The notes beneath the pieces were generated by a model. It searched no databases and was not told where the DNA came from. It was given only the letters and a program-made list of their open reading frames with translations. Positions 26,206 through 34,163 of a stretch of DNA of 34,733 bases are shown here, one piece after another. Position 1 is the stretch's first letter, and every line of letters begins with the position of its first letter. Both the position numbers and the translations under genes were made by a program. This DNA comes from Methylobacterium sp. GTDB lineage: Bacteria; Pseudomonadota; Alphaproteobacteria; Rhizobiales; Beijerinckiaceae. Location: assembly GCA_020252645.1 (NCBI GenBank), contig JADCCN010000023.1, positions 1 through 34,733 of the forward strand. Reading direction: 5' to 3'.

Positions 26206-26566
26206 CGCCCGTTCCTTTTCGTCCCTGAAAACGCATCTCTTTTGCCGGTTTCCACCCAGCCTTGCGATTGCCACAGGAGCGCGCCTGTCTCAATTGCCGG
26301 GCTTGGACGAAAGAACGGTTCGGTTAACCGTCCGAACCCGTTTCCTGGCGGGAAAACGCGAATGTTCCAAGGCCGTTAGCGGAACTATGGATGGCGCGTG
26401 CTTTGTGGCGCAAAAGCGGCGGAGATGGTGCCGCCCGCAGGCGAATTTCGAATTGGATCAGCCTGTGGCGGAAACATCACAAATCCAATGGACCATTTCG
26501 TCCATCGGCGGTGAAAAGCGGCGCGGGAAGCGCCTCGCAGGCCTCCGGCCCCCTCGCCCTCACCGG
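26206..26566. other. Intergenic region upstream of ilvD
   Basis: No gene is supported. Two dyads are visible: CGGTTAACCG at 26321-26330, extended by GTTCGG (26318-26323) and CCGAAC (26332-26337); and ATGGAC / GTCCAT with a 6-nt loop around 26490-26510, just past the DUF2459 stop, which might end that transcript although no T run follows. The ilvD promoter must lie here, but I could not identify it with confidence, and I saw no clear leader-peptide attenuator. Confidence 0.45.
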
Positions 26567-27265
26567 TCACCCCGGCGGCCAGCGGGTCGCGCCGGCGCGC
26601 CACCGCAGGTCGAGGAACAGCCCCGCCGGCAGCAGCGCCAGCAGGCGATTGTTACGCAGCCCGGAGGATCGCACGAGCCCCGCCACCCAATGATTGCAGA
26701 CCTGCAGGATGGAGAACGTGCCGCCTGCACGGAAGAAACGGCTCGGCCCGTAAAGACCCGCCCCGAGATCGACGAGGTCGCCATCGGCCGCGCGCGAGGC
26801 GGTCGCGTCGATCCCCAGCGCCATCCGCGCGAGGCCTCCGGCCGGGAGCATTACGCGCAGGAAATCGCCCTGCGGAAACGCGACCTCAGGGGAGACCGAG
26901 AAGCCCACGACATGCAGCACGGCCGTGTTCCCGGGCAGGAACAGCGCCCGGAGCGCGTGGGGAACGGTCGCAAGCTCGAGCTGCGCGACGTTGCGGTAGA
27001 AATTCTCGTCGCCCCAGCCAATCTCCAGCCAGTCATGGCCGGCGAACCGTCCGGTCAGTGCGGCCAGGGCCGGCAGGTTCTCGGTTGCGGCGATCTCGGC
27101 GAGCCGGGCGCGGGGCAGAACGACGCTGCTGTGATAGCCATGCGAGAGCAGCAGCACGGCTTCCGCCTCGCCTGAAGGTCTTCCGCCTCCGCCCGGCGCA
27201 TCGGCGAGCACCAGCAGCAGCGCGAGGCCTGCGAGAACAGTGCCGAGCCAGTGCCATGCCCGCAT
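26567..27265 (-). CDS. DUF2459 (TIGR02117 type) membrane-anchored protein
   Basis: The 232-residue protein has an N-terminal membrane anchor or signal (WHWLGTVLAGLALLLVLA) and then the DUF2459 domain: LLLSHGYHSSVVLPRA, HDWLEIGWGDENFYRN, VLHVVGFSVSP and FSILQVCNHWVAGLVRSSGL. The conserved His, Asp/Glu and Cys-Asn-His-Trp residues suggest a papain-like or NlpC-like peptidase or amidase fold, but no activity is known to me. Its start lies 4 bp after the valS stop, so it is translated from the valS transcript. Proteins of this family were first noticed near urease genes; none are here. Confidence 0.85.
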   Translation of the reverse strand: MRAWHWLGTVLAGLALLLVLADAPGGGGRPSGEAEAVLLLSHGYHSSVVLPRARLAEIAATENLPALAALTGRFAGHDWLEIGWGDENFYRNVAQLELATVPHALRALFLPGNTAVLHVVGFSVSPEVAFPQGDFLRVMLPAGGLARMALGIDATASRAADGDLVDLGAGLYGPSRFFRAGGTFSILQVCNHWVAGLVRSSGLRNNRLLALLPAGLFLDLRWRAGATRWPPG

Positions 27266-27269
27266 CGCC

Positions 27270-30212
27270 TCACCCCAGCCGCTTCAGCGCCTCGTCGATG
27301 CGCGCGATGCGGTTCTCGGCCTCGGCGAGGCGCTCGCGGTTCTCCTCGATCACCTCTTCGGGCGCGCGGGCCACGAAATCGGGGTTGTCGAGCTTGCGGC
27401 GCGTTCCGTCCATGTCCTTCATGAGCTTCTCGCGCTCGCCCGTCAGGCGCTTCTTCTCGGCGGCGAAATCGATGATCCCCGCGAGCGGCAGGCAGGCGAC
27501 CTGCCCCTGCACCACGATCTGCACGCTCTGCGCCGGCGCTTCATGCATGAACCGGATTTCCGAAACGCGCGCCATGCGGCGGAGCGCATCCTCGGCCGCC
27601 TTCGCGCGCGTCACGCCGGCCGCATCGGCCCCCACGAACACCAGCGGCGCCAATGTTGCGACCGGGACGTTCATCTCGGCGCGCGCGGAGCGGATTTCCG
27701 AGATGAGATCGACCATAAAGCCGATTTCCGCCTCGGCGGACGCATCCGCGAGGCCGATGGGCTGCGGCCACTGGCCGGTGCAGAGTTGCCCCCTCTTGTT
27801 TCCTGACGCGTTTTCTTCACGCGAACCGGTGCCCACTTCGCTTGAAAACGCTGTTGTCTCTCCAGCGAATTCACCATAGGCCGCGTTCAGCTCCTCGGTG
27901 ATGAAGGGCATGAACGGGTGAAGCATCGTCACCGTGCGATCCAGCACGAGGGCTACGGCCGCGCGCGTTTCATCCTTCGCATTCCATTGTTTGGACGCGT
28001 TTTCTTCACGCGAACCGGTGCCCACTTCGCTTGAAAACGCTATGTCGCTGTCCTCACCTTGCAGCACGGGCTTGGCGAGTTCGAGATACCAGTCGCAGAC
28101 GATGTTCCAGGTGAAGCGATAGGCCGAAAGCGCCGCTTCATTGAACTTGTAGCCCTCTATCCCTGCCTCGATTTCAGCGAGCGCACGATCCGCCTCGCCC
28201 ATGATCCAGCGATTGAGCGGCAGCTTCACGGCCTTGGGATCAAAGCCGGAAACCGCGCGGCACTCGTTCATTTCCGCGAAACGCGAGGCGTTCCAGAGCT
28301 TGGTGCAGAAGTTGCGATAGCCCTCGGCGGTCTTCACGCCCAACTTCGGGTCGCGCCCCTGCGCCGCGAGGCTCGCGAGCGTGAAGCGCAGGGCATCGGC
28401 CCCCAAAGCCTCGATCACCACCAGCGGATCGATCACATTGCCCACGGATTTGCTCATCTTCCGGCCCTTCTCGTCGCGCACGAGGCCGTGGAGATAGACG
28501 GTATGAAAGGGGGGCGCCTGATCGGTGGCGGCGGAGGCCATCATCATGCGCGCCACCCAGAAGAACAGGATGTCAAAGCCGGTGACCAGAGCCGAGCCGG
28601 GATAGTAGCGCGCGAGTTCGGGTGTCTCATCCGGCCAGCCCATGGTGGAGAACGGCCAGAGGGCGGAGGAGAACCAGGTATCGAGCACGTCGGGATCGCG
28701 CCAGATATAGATGTTATTGTCTGAAGTGTTCTGAGAAAGCTCTATTGCTGTATCCAAGCTTGAAGTGATTTTGACATCGCAGCCGTAAAACTCTTGGGCC
28801 TTTGATATTGCCTCCGGCTCACCAAGACAAATGAACCTGCCTTCACGGCGCATCGCCAACTTATCGGTGTTACCGACCTCGTATGCCAATCGCCCGTCCG
28901 CCAGGATATCCGGCCCATACCAGGCCGGGATCTGGTGCCCCCACCACAATTGCCGCGAGACGCACCAGGGCTCGATATTCTCCATCCAGCGGAAGAAATC
29001 CGCCTCGCGATTGGCGGGATGGATGCGAATTTGGCCCTTGCGCACCCATGCCATGGCCTTTTCGGCCAGGGGCTTCACATCGACATACCATTGATCGGTG
29101 AGCAGCGGCTCGATCACCACGCCGGAGCGATCACCATGCGGCACCATATGCGTATGCGGCTCGATTTTCGCGAGAAGCTGCAAGGCATCGAGATCGGCCA
29201 CGACGCGCTTGCGGCATTCATAGCGGTCGAGCCCGCGATAGGCCTCGGGCATATGCGGCTCATCCACCATATGCGCGGTTGGCGTCATCAGGTTGATGAG
29301 CGGCACATTGTGGCGTTTGGCGACCTGATAATCGTTGAAATCATGCGCGGCGGTGATTTTCACCGCGCCGGTGCCCTTTTCCGGGTCGGCATATTCATCC
29401 GCGATCACCGGAATGAGGCGATTGACCAGGGGCAGCATCACCTGTTTCCCAATCATCCAGCCGAGGCGCTCATTTTCCGGGTGAACCGCCACGGCGCCAT
29501 CTCCCAGCATGGTTTCGGGGCGCGTGGTGGCAATGGTGATGAAGCTGCGCTCATCCTCGGGGTTGAATTCCACACCCGCGAGCGGATAGCGGAAATACCA
29601 CATATGCCCCTTCACTTCCCGCTGCTCGACCTCGAGATCGGAGATCGCGGTCAGGAGCTTGGGGTCCCAGTTCACGAGGCGCTTCGCCTTGTAGAGCAAA
29701 TCCTTCTCACGCAGGGTCACGAAGAATTGCAGCACGGCGCGCTGCATCTGGCCTTTCTCGCCCTCCTCGCGGTTGCCCATCGTGAAGCGCTCGCGGCTCC
29801 AATCGCAGGAGGCCCCGAGGCGCTTCAACTGGTGGATGATGGTGCCGCCGCTCTCTTCCTTCCACGACCAGACTTCATCCAGGAACCGGTCGCGGCCCAT
29901 GCTGCGGCGATCGGGTTTGCCCTCGGCTGCCAGCTTGCGCTCCACCACCATCTGGGTAGCGATGCCGGCATGGTCGGTGCCCGGCTGCCAGAGCACGTCT
30001 CGGCCCTTCATGCGCCAGTAGCGGCAGAGGATATCCTGCAAGGTGTTGTTGAGCGCGTGCCCCATATGCAGCGAGCCGGTGACGTTCGGCGGCGGAATGA
30101 CGATGGTATAGGGCTCGGCCTCGATGCGACCGGCCTTGAAGGCTCCGGCCATTTCCCATGCGGCGCTCCAGCGGGCCTCGATGCGCGCGGGGTCGAAGGT
30201 CTTGTCCATCAT
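27270..30212 (-). CDS. valS: Valyl-tRNA synthetase with two in-frame palindromic-element insertions
   Basis: The class Ia synthetase charges tRNA-Val. Taking MMDKTFDP as start gives 980 residues (ATG at 30209 or GTG at 30230 are alternatives; no strong ribosome-binding site). Motifs: PPPNVTGSLHMGHALNN (HIGH box), the CP1 editing domain (TTRPETMLGD, GTGAVKITAAHDFNDY), VLDTWFSSALWPFSTMGW, GRKMSKSVGN (KMSKS box), the anticodon-binding helical domain and a C-terminal coiled coil (KKRLTGEREKLMK ... RIARIDEALKRL). Odd features: residues 725-740 and 788-803 are the identical peptide AFSSEVGTGSREENAS, encoded by two identical 48-bp palindromic elements that relatives should lack; and residues about 448-502 are encoded by an AT-richer stretch. 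The frame stays open throughout, so the enzyme is probably functional. Confidence 0.97.
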   Translation of the reverse strand: MMDKTFDPARIEARWSAAWEMAGAFKAGRIEAEPYTIVIPPPNVTGSLHMGHALNNTLQDILCRYWRMKGRDVLWQPGTDHAGIATQMVVERKLAAEGKPDRRSMGRDRFLDEVWSWKEESGGTIIHQLKRLGASCDWSRERFTMGNREEGEKGQMQRAVLQFFVTLREKDLLYKAKRLVNWDPKLLTAISDLEVEQREVKGHMWYFRYPLAGVEFNPEDERSFITIATTRPETMLGDGAVAVHPENERLGWMIGKQVMLPLVNRLIPVIADEYADPEKGTGAVKITAAHDFNDYQVAKRHNVPLINLMTPTAHMVDEPHMPEAYRGLDRYECRKRVVADLDALQLLAKIEPHTHMVPHGDRSGVVIEPLLTDQWYVDVKPLAEKAMAWVRKGQIRIHPANREADFFRWMENIEPWCVSRQLWWGHQIPAWYGPDILADGRLAYEVGNTDKLAMRREGRFICLGEPEAISKAQEFYGCDVKITSSLDTAIELSQNTSDNNIYIWRDPDVLDTWFSSALWPFSTMGWPDETPELARYYPGSALVTGFDILFFWVARMMMASAATDQAPPFHTVYLHGLVRDEKGRKMSKSVGNVIDPLVVIEALGADALRFTLASLAAQGRDPKLGVKTAEGYRNFCTKLWNASRFAEMNECRAVSGFDPKAVKLPLNRWIMGEADRALAEIEAGIEGYKFNEAALSAYRFTWNIVCDWYLELAKPVLQGEDSDIAFSSEVGTGSREENASKQWNAKDETRAAVALVLDRTVTMLHPFMPFITEELNAAYGEFAGETTAFSSEVGTGSREENASGNKRGQLCTGQWPQPIGLADASAEAEIGFMVDLISEIRSARAEMNVPVATLAPLVFVGADAAGVTRAKAAEDALRRMARVSEIRFMHEAPAQSVQIVVQGQVACLPLAGIIDFAAEKKRLTGEREKLMKDMDGTRRKLDNPDFVARAPEEVIEENRERLAEAENRIARIDEALKRLG
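27805..27852 (-). repeat. In-frame palindromic element in valS, copy A
   Basis: This 48-bp element is identical to 27994-28041. Arms GCGTTTTC / GAAAACGC and GCGAA / TTCGC enclose ACCGGTGCCCAC, the family's conserved second-hairpin core. It encodes residues 788-803 of ValS, in the anticodon-binding domain. On the minus strand it is followed by AGGAAACAAG. Confidence 0.9.
27994..28041 (-). repeat. In-frame palindromic element in valS, copy B
   Basis: Identical 48-bp copy, 189 bp (63 codons) from copy A, in the same orientation and frame. It encodes residues 725-740 of ValS between the LQGED segment and the KDETRAAV helix. On the minus strand it is followed by CAAACAATGG; the shared AAACAA after both copies suggests the element is slightly longer than 48 bp. 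Confidence 0.9.
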
Positions 30213-30257
30213 TTCAGCGAAATCCGTCACTCACTCGAACGGGAGAGTCCCGCACGA

Positions 30258-30285
30258 CAAAAAAGGGCGCCCCGGTGGGACGCCC
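30258..30285 (-). terminator. Intrinsic terminator between popZ and valS
   Basis: On the minus strand GGGCGTCCC, loop ACC, GGGGCGCCC (one bulge) is followed by TTTTTT. It would end a popZ transcript that has crossed the 79-bp tandem array, and leaves about 45 bp for the valS leader or promoter. Confidence 0.75.
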
Positions 30286-30340
30286 GAACCGTATCTTTGG
30301 CATTAACGCGATGTATCCATGCGTCAAGCGCCAGGAATGA

Positions 30341-30656
30341 GTTGCCGCGCCATGCGCGGCTTTCGTCCCCTGGCTGATCGCTGGCCCGAAAACCGGCAAC
30401 CGCTTTTCGGCAGCAATCAGTTGCCGTGCCATGCGCGGCTTTCGTCCCGTGGCTGATCGCTGGCCCGAAAACCGGCAACCACTTTTCGGCAGCAATCAGT
30501 TGCCGTGCCATGCGCGGCTTTCGTCCCCTGGCTGATCGCTGGCCCGAAAACCGGCAACCACTTTTCGGCAGCAATCAGTTGCCGTGCCATGCGCGGCTTT
30601 CGTCCCCTGGCTGATCGCTGGCCCGAAAACCGGCAACCGCTTTTCGGCGGCAATCA
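30341..30656. repeat. Four tandem 79-bp repeats after popZ
   Basis: Units begin at 30341, 30420, 30499 and 30578, exactly 79 bp apart, with only a few substitutions. Each holds GTTGCCG-GCCATGCGCGGC at its start and the hairpin CCGAAAA / TTTTCGG around CCGGCAACC(A/G)C, a relative of the element family core. The array stops at the popZ stop codon; the next bases (30657 on, GTTGCCGCGCG) are the last popZ codons and match the beginning of the unit. The rest of 30213-30653 has no gene. Confidence 0.92.
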
Positions 30657-31259
30657 GTTGCCGCGCGCCGCGCGCTCGATCTCGGCCTTCACCAGGCGCT
30701 CGACAATGTCCGGCAGATGGCTGTCCATCCACTCGCGAAGCAAGGGGCGCAGCATTTCGACGACCAGGTCCTCGAGGCTGCGGCCCGGCGCCGGCATGGG
30801 CGTGCCGCGCGAGAGTTGCGCGAAGGCATTGGCCACAAGGCCGCTCGTTTCGCGACCAAGGATATGCCCCTCCATCGCCGCCGGCGTCGCCAAGGGCACC
30901 GGGGCTGGCGGCGGCGCGACCATCACGGGCGCGGGCTGCGGCTGGCCGGAGAAATCTTGCCGCTCGACCATGGCATCCTCGGCCTCGCCGACCATCATCT
31001 CATCCTCATGCGGCTCATCGGCAAGAGCCGAGACCCCGGCAAGATCAAGCACGTCGGCATCCAGATCCTCATCGGGCTCAATGATGACAGGTTCGGGCGC
31101 CGGGAGCGGTGGAAGCGGAGCAGCCGCAGGGGTGGTGTCCTTCTTCCTGCCGAGGCTGTCATCCGCGATGATGCGCCGGATGGAGGCAAGGATTTCCTCC
31201 ATGGACGGCTCGGAACCCGGCTGCTGTGGCTGGAAGGCGGCGGCGGCATTATTGGCCAT
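30654..31259 (-). CDS. popZ: PopZ family (DUF2497) polar organising protein
   Basis: The 201-residue acidic, mostly disordered protein has the PopZ family plan. The N-terminal short helix SMEEILASIRRIIADD binds client proteins. A long Pro/Glu/Asp-rich spacer follows (about 40-140). The C-terminal oligomerisation region is SLEDLVVEMLRPLLREWMDSHLPDIVERLVKAEIERAAR. PopZ forms a condensate at the cell pole that tethers ParB-parS and cell-cycle regulators in alphaproteobacteria. It lies between tolC and valS, the order I recall in Hyphomicrobiales. Its stop codon coincides with the edge of a 79-bp tandem array, and its last four codons are similar to the repeat unit. Confidence 0.88.
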   Translation of the reverse strand: MANNAAAAFQPQQPGSEPSMEEILASIRRIIADDSLGRKKDTTPAAAPLPPLPAPEPVIIEPDEDLDADVLDLAGVSALADEPHEDEMMVGEAEDAMVERQDFSGQPQPAPVMVAPPPAPVPLATPAAMEGHILGRETSGLVANAFAQLSRGTPMPAPGRSLEDLVVEMLRPLLREWMDSHLPDIVERLVKAEIERAARGN

Positions 31260-31432
31260 AGATCACTCCGTTACGGTCAGGTGTCCCGAGCGACACCCTC
31301 GCGATTCGAAAAGCCGTCTGCGGACAACACCTCCACAACACGTTCAGAATCACCTGAAAAGAATCGCGGCTCTCGCGCCATCGATCAAGAGCCCCGCCAA
31401 TGCGAAGCATTACAAGGCTGGGGAAAGTTCGA

Positions 31433-32809
31433 TTATTCCCCCGAGGGCGTGCGCAGACCGAACCACTTGTCCTGCACCTGCTCGGTATGCACCTTCGGAT
31501 CATAGATCGAGACCTTCAGGCCGAGGGAACGCGCCGAAAGCTGGCCGATGGAGGAAAGCACGGAATAGCTCGCCACCACGCGGTCGCGCTGCGCAGTCAC
31601 CTGTGCCACGCGGGCATTCAGCAGTTCCTGCTGGGCATTGAGCACATCGAGAGTGGTGCGCTGGCCGACCTTGTATTCCTCGCGGACGCCGTTGAGCGCG
31701 ATTTCGGCCGCCTGCACCTGCGCGGCAGCACCTTCGATCTGGAACTTGGTCGCTTCCATCAGCGCCCAGGAGGCGATCACCGCAGCGACGACGCGATCGC
31801 GCGCCGAATCGACCTGCAACCGCCGCTCGCCGAGTGTTTCCTTTGCCTGCCGCGTGCGGGCATAGGCCGAGCCGCCATCATAGAACGGGATCGACACAGC
31901 GCCGACCACCGAAGCGGAATTGCGCCGGTCATCCGGAACCTGCGAATCAAACCGCCGTGCCAGCGAACCCGTGAGCGTGATGGTGGGCAGCAATTCGCCT
32001 TCCACCACCTTTACCTGCAATTGCTGCGCATCCACGCCATGCAGCGCCGCGGCGATGGCCGGGTGATCGCGCAAGGCGCGGTTGACGGCCTCGCCCTGCG
32101 AATTCGGCAGGCGAGCCGCCGTAACCGGCTGAACCGGTGAAAGCTTCTTCGGCTCCATACCCGTCACCTGCTTGAAGCGGGCGACCGAGCCGCGCAGGTT
32201 GGACTGGCTGATGGCAAGTTCCGACCGCGAACCGGCGAGCCGGGCCTCGGCCTGGGCCACGTCGGTGCGGGTCACCTCCCCGACCGCGAACCGGTCCTTC
32301 GTCTGCCGAACCTGCTCGGCGAGCACGTTCACGTTGTTCTGGCGAAGACTGAGAATGGCCGTGTCGCGCAGCACATTCATATAGGCGGTCACGGCATCGA
32401 GCAGCGTGTTCTGCTCGGAATTGCGCAATGTTTCCCGCGAACCGAGGACACCCGATTCGGCCGCGCGCACGGAATTGCCGGTGCGGCCGCCATTGTAAAG
32501 TGTCTGCGAAACCGAGAGCCCAAGCCCAGCCGGGTTGAGATTGGTCGTGTTCTGCCGGCCGGGGGAACGCGAATCGGTGACCGAAATTCCGTAATCCGCC
32601 GAACCGGTGACGCGCGGCCGGTAGCCCGACATCGCGCTCGCGATGTTCTCGTTCACCGAACGGAGGTTGGCCCGCGTCGCATTGAGATCCGGGTTCGACC
32701 GATATGCGCTCGAAAGCGCCGCTTCCAGCGATTGCGCGGAGGCAGACGACAGAGCCAGCGGAGAAACCGCCAACATCAATCCAAAAGCCAAAACCGATGC
32801 ACGCCGCAT
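31433..32809 (-). CDS. tolC: TolC family outer-membrane efflux protein
   Basis: The 458-residue protein begins with a signal peptide (MRRASVLAFGLML ... SSASAQ). Two structural halves each repeat the TolC pattern of two strands and two long helices: half one with AALSSAYRSNPDLNATRANLRSVNENI and the strand GLGLSVSQTLYNGG; half two with DHPAIAAALHGVDAQQLQVKVVEGELLP, VVGAVSIPFYDGG, and the final helix YKVGQRTTLDVLNAQQELLNARV. As a trimer it forms the outer-membrane channel for type I secretion and drug efflux, with inner-membrane partners encoded elsewhere. The ATG at 32809 begins the signal peptide; the open frame to 32929 is discounted. It follows the pcm-like gene across a 550-bp gap with repeats. 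Confidence 0.95.
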   Translation of the reverse strand: MRRASVLAFGLMLAVSPLALSSASAQSLEAALSSAYRSNPDLNATRANLRSVNENIASAMSGYRPRVTGSADYGISVTDSRSPGRQNTTNLNPAGLGLSVSQTLYNGGRTGNSVRAAESGVLGSRETLRNSEQNTLLDAVTAYMNVLRDTAILSLRQNNVNVLAEQVRQTKDRFAVGEVTRTDVAQAEARLAGSRSELAISQSNLRGSVARFKQVTGMEPKKLSPVQPVTAARLPNSQGEAVNRALRDHPAIAAALHGVDAQQLQVKVVEGELLPTITLTGSLARRFDSQVPDDRRNSASVVGAVSIPFYDGGSAYARTRQAKETLGERRLQVDSARDRVVAAVIASWALMEATKFQIEGAAAQVQAAEIALNGVREEYKVGQRTTLDVLNAQQELLNARVAQVTAQRDRVVASYSVLSSIGQLSARSLGLKVSIYDPKVHTEQVQDKWFGLRTPSGE

Positions 32810-33027
32810 GAAAACTCCCCGAGAAATCTGCGCCGGCTCGACGAAACCGGAAGGTTCGATGGCAAACGGCAATGGGCGGAATCCAAGCTCAAACCATCGA
32901 GTAACTGCAGTTTTAGCCTGCAATTCCACGCTGTAAACATCTTCTTAGGGCTTTGATGAATGCAGGGGCGGTGATTCGCCTGCACCTGTTTCCCAAAAGG
33001 CACAGGTCGCGCGACAGCGTGTCAAAC

Positions 33028-33130
33028 TAGAGCACGTCTCGTTTTGATGGAGTCAAAACCGTGCTCTATCTTATTGTTTTGTCGTATATTGTTACGCAAA
33101 ACCGGTATCCACTTTTGCAAGAGCATGCTC
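33028..33130 (+). repeat. Two-hairpin palindromic element, copy 5
   Basis: It begins TAGAGCAC. Hairpin 1 pairs GAGCAC with GTGCTC and GTTTTGA with TCAAAAC around TGGAG. The linker is TATCTTATTGTTTTGTC. Hairpin 2 pairs GCAAAA with TTTTGC around CCGGTATCCAC and ends GAGCATGCTC. Arms differ from copies 1-4 while the architecture and loop core are kept. Confidence 0.82.
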
Positions 33131-33318
33131 GAGAGCGAAATTCGATCTGAACCAATCAGATCGATCACTCTCTGTTTTTGTGATTGATCGCATTTTCAAG
33201 CGAAGCATGTCCCTCGCGAAGGCGGGGGTGGATGCCGGTTCGCGTTACGACAATGCGATCAAGCAAGGGAATAGAACATCCGATCTCATTCGGTCAGATC
33301 GGAAAATACTCTCGTGAA
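33131..33318 (+). repeat. Composite two-hairpin element, copy 6
   Basis: Hairpin 1 pairs GAGAG with CTCTC and CGATCTGA with TCAGATCG. The linker is TGTTTTTGTGATT. The second part is longer than usual: GATCGCAT (33185-33192) pairs with ATGCGATC (33253-33260) around 60 bp that include AAGCGAAG and GATGCCGGTTCGCG. The right edge, CAGATCGGAAAATACTCTCG, resembles the right edge of copies 3 and 4. It looks like one element inserted in or recombined with another. Confidence 0.65.
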
Positions 33319-33361
33319 GTCTTTCAGAAAATCAGCCGCAACAAGAGGCCGCAGAATGGCC

Positions 33362-34030
33362 TCAGAAAACGAAGCCCAGCTCTTCCTGGAAGCCCGGCAG
33401 CACGGGCGCCTGCGCATCGAACGCGATGCGGTGCGAAACGGCATGGCCGCTGCGCAGGTAAATGCGGGCCTCAGCCGCTCGCCCCCGCCGGACGATGATT
33501 CCGAGACGGCCACCATCCTTCAGGCGATCCAGCAAGGCAGCCGGCTCACGCTCGGCCGCGCCGTTGATGAGAATCACGTCGTAATTCTCGCCATCCAACA
33601 CCGCAGAATTTGCCGCGATCGGTCGGGCCGGCAGAATCCGAACAGGCTCGGCCGTGCCGGCGAGCGCCTTGGCGGCGCGGCTGCAGAGGCCCGCATCCGT
33701 CTCTGCGAAAGTCGTCCTGAGGCCGATATCGGCCAGAATCGCGGCCGAATAGCCGAGCCCGCCGAAGCAATCGAGCGCGGATTCGCCGGATTTCGGCGCA
33801 AGCGCCTGCACGAGGCGCGCGAGAACCAGCGGCACCAGCAGCGCCCGGCTTTCATTGGCGCCCTTCACGAAAAGCTTCGCATCGGAATAGGCGAGCGGGA
33901 GATCGGCCGGCTCCACGAAACGCTCGCGCGGAACCACATCGAAAGCCGCGAGCACATCACGATCCGTCACATCGAAGGTGCGGATCTGGTTATCGACCAT
34001 CACGCGACGCGATTGCGACAGGTCCGGCAT
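33362..34030 (-). CDS. Protein-L-isoaspartate methyltransferase-like protein
   Basis: This 222-residue SAM-dependent methyltransferase is of the PCM family. It starts MPDLSQSRRVMVDNQIRTFDVTD and VLAAFDVVPRERFV, the family N-terminal helices. Motif I reads ALDCFGGLGYSAAILADIG (usually a Gly-x-Gly-x-Gly-Tyr loop), and motif II/post-II ENYDVILINGAAEREP and GGRLGIIVRR follow. The segment that in true PCM enzymes carries an Ile-Ser-x-Pro for isoaspartyl binding reads ALLVPLVLARLV, without the Ser, so repair of isoaspartate is doubtful. The ATG at 34030 has a strong GGGGGAG site. It lies upstream of tolC, an order I recall in Hyphomicrobiales, and 60 bp after tRNA-Cys on the same strand. Confidence 0.85.
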   Translation of the reverse strand: MPDLSQSRRVMVDNQIRTFDVTDRDVLAAFDVVPRERFVEPADLPLAYSDAKLFVKGANESRALLVPLVLARLVQALAPKSGESALDCFGGLGYSAAILADIGLRTTFAETDAGLCSRAAKALAGTAEPVRILPARPIAANSAVLDGENYDVILINGAAEREPAALLDRLKDGGRLGIIVRRGRAAEARIYLRSGHAVSHRIAFDAQAPVLPGFQEELGFVF

Positions 34031-34089
34031 GATGAACTCCCCCGAGTAAACCGTTCCGGCCCAGGGGCACCGGCCCGGATATGCGATTC

Positions 34090-34163
34090 TGGAGGCCTCG
34101 GAGGGAATCGAACCCCCATACAAGGATTTGCAGTCCTCTGCGTCACCACTCCGCCACGAGGCC
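34090..34163 (-). tRNA. tRNA-Cys (anticodon GCA)
   Basis: On the minus strand acceptor GGCCTCG pairs with CGAGGCC, followed by discriminator T (U73, the cysteine identity base) and an encoded CCA. The anticodon loop CTGCAAA gives GCA. D-arm and T-arm (GGGGGTTCGATTCCCTC) are complete. Confidence 0.97.

Larger units (their letters stand above)
32810..33361. other. Gap between pcm-like gene and tolC, with repeats
   Basis: No gene is supported here. About 300 of the 552 bases are palindromic elements (33028-33318). The remaining 32810-33027 should hold the tolC leader and promoter. No operator was recognised. Confidence 0.6.

Noticed and set aside
24298-26379. A 693-codon plus-strand frame opposite ilvD and exoR
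   Set aside because: It is antisense to two clear genes and runs on into the intergenic region; composition is Arg/His/Gly-rich with no domain.
30341-30656. 79-bp tandem repeats considered as a CRISPR array
   Set aside because: The whole unit is repeated with no unique spacers, and there are no cas genes.
30214-30732. Overlapping open frames with repeated peptide (RKPRMARQLIAAEK type) across the 79-bp array
   Set aside because: The 79-bp period shifts frame at every unit, several frames are open at once, and no ribosome-binding site is seen; they result from the repeat itself.
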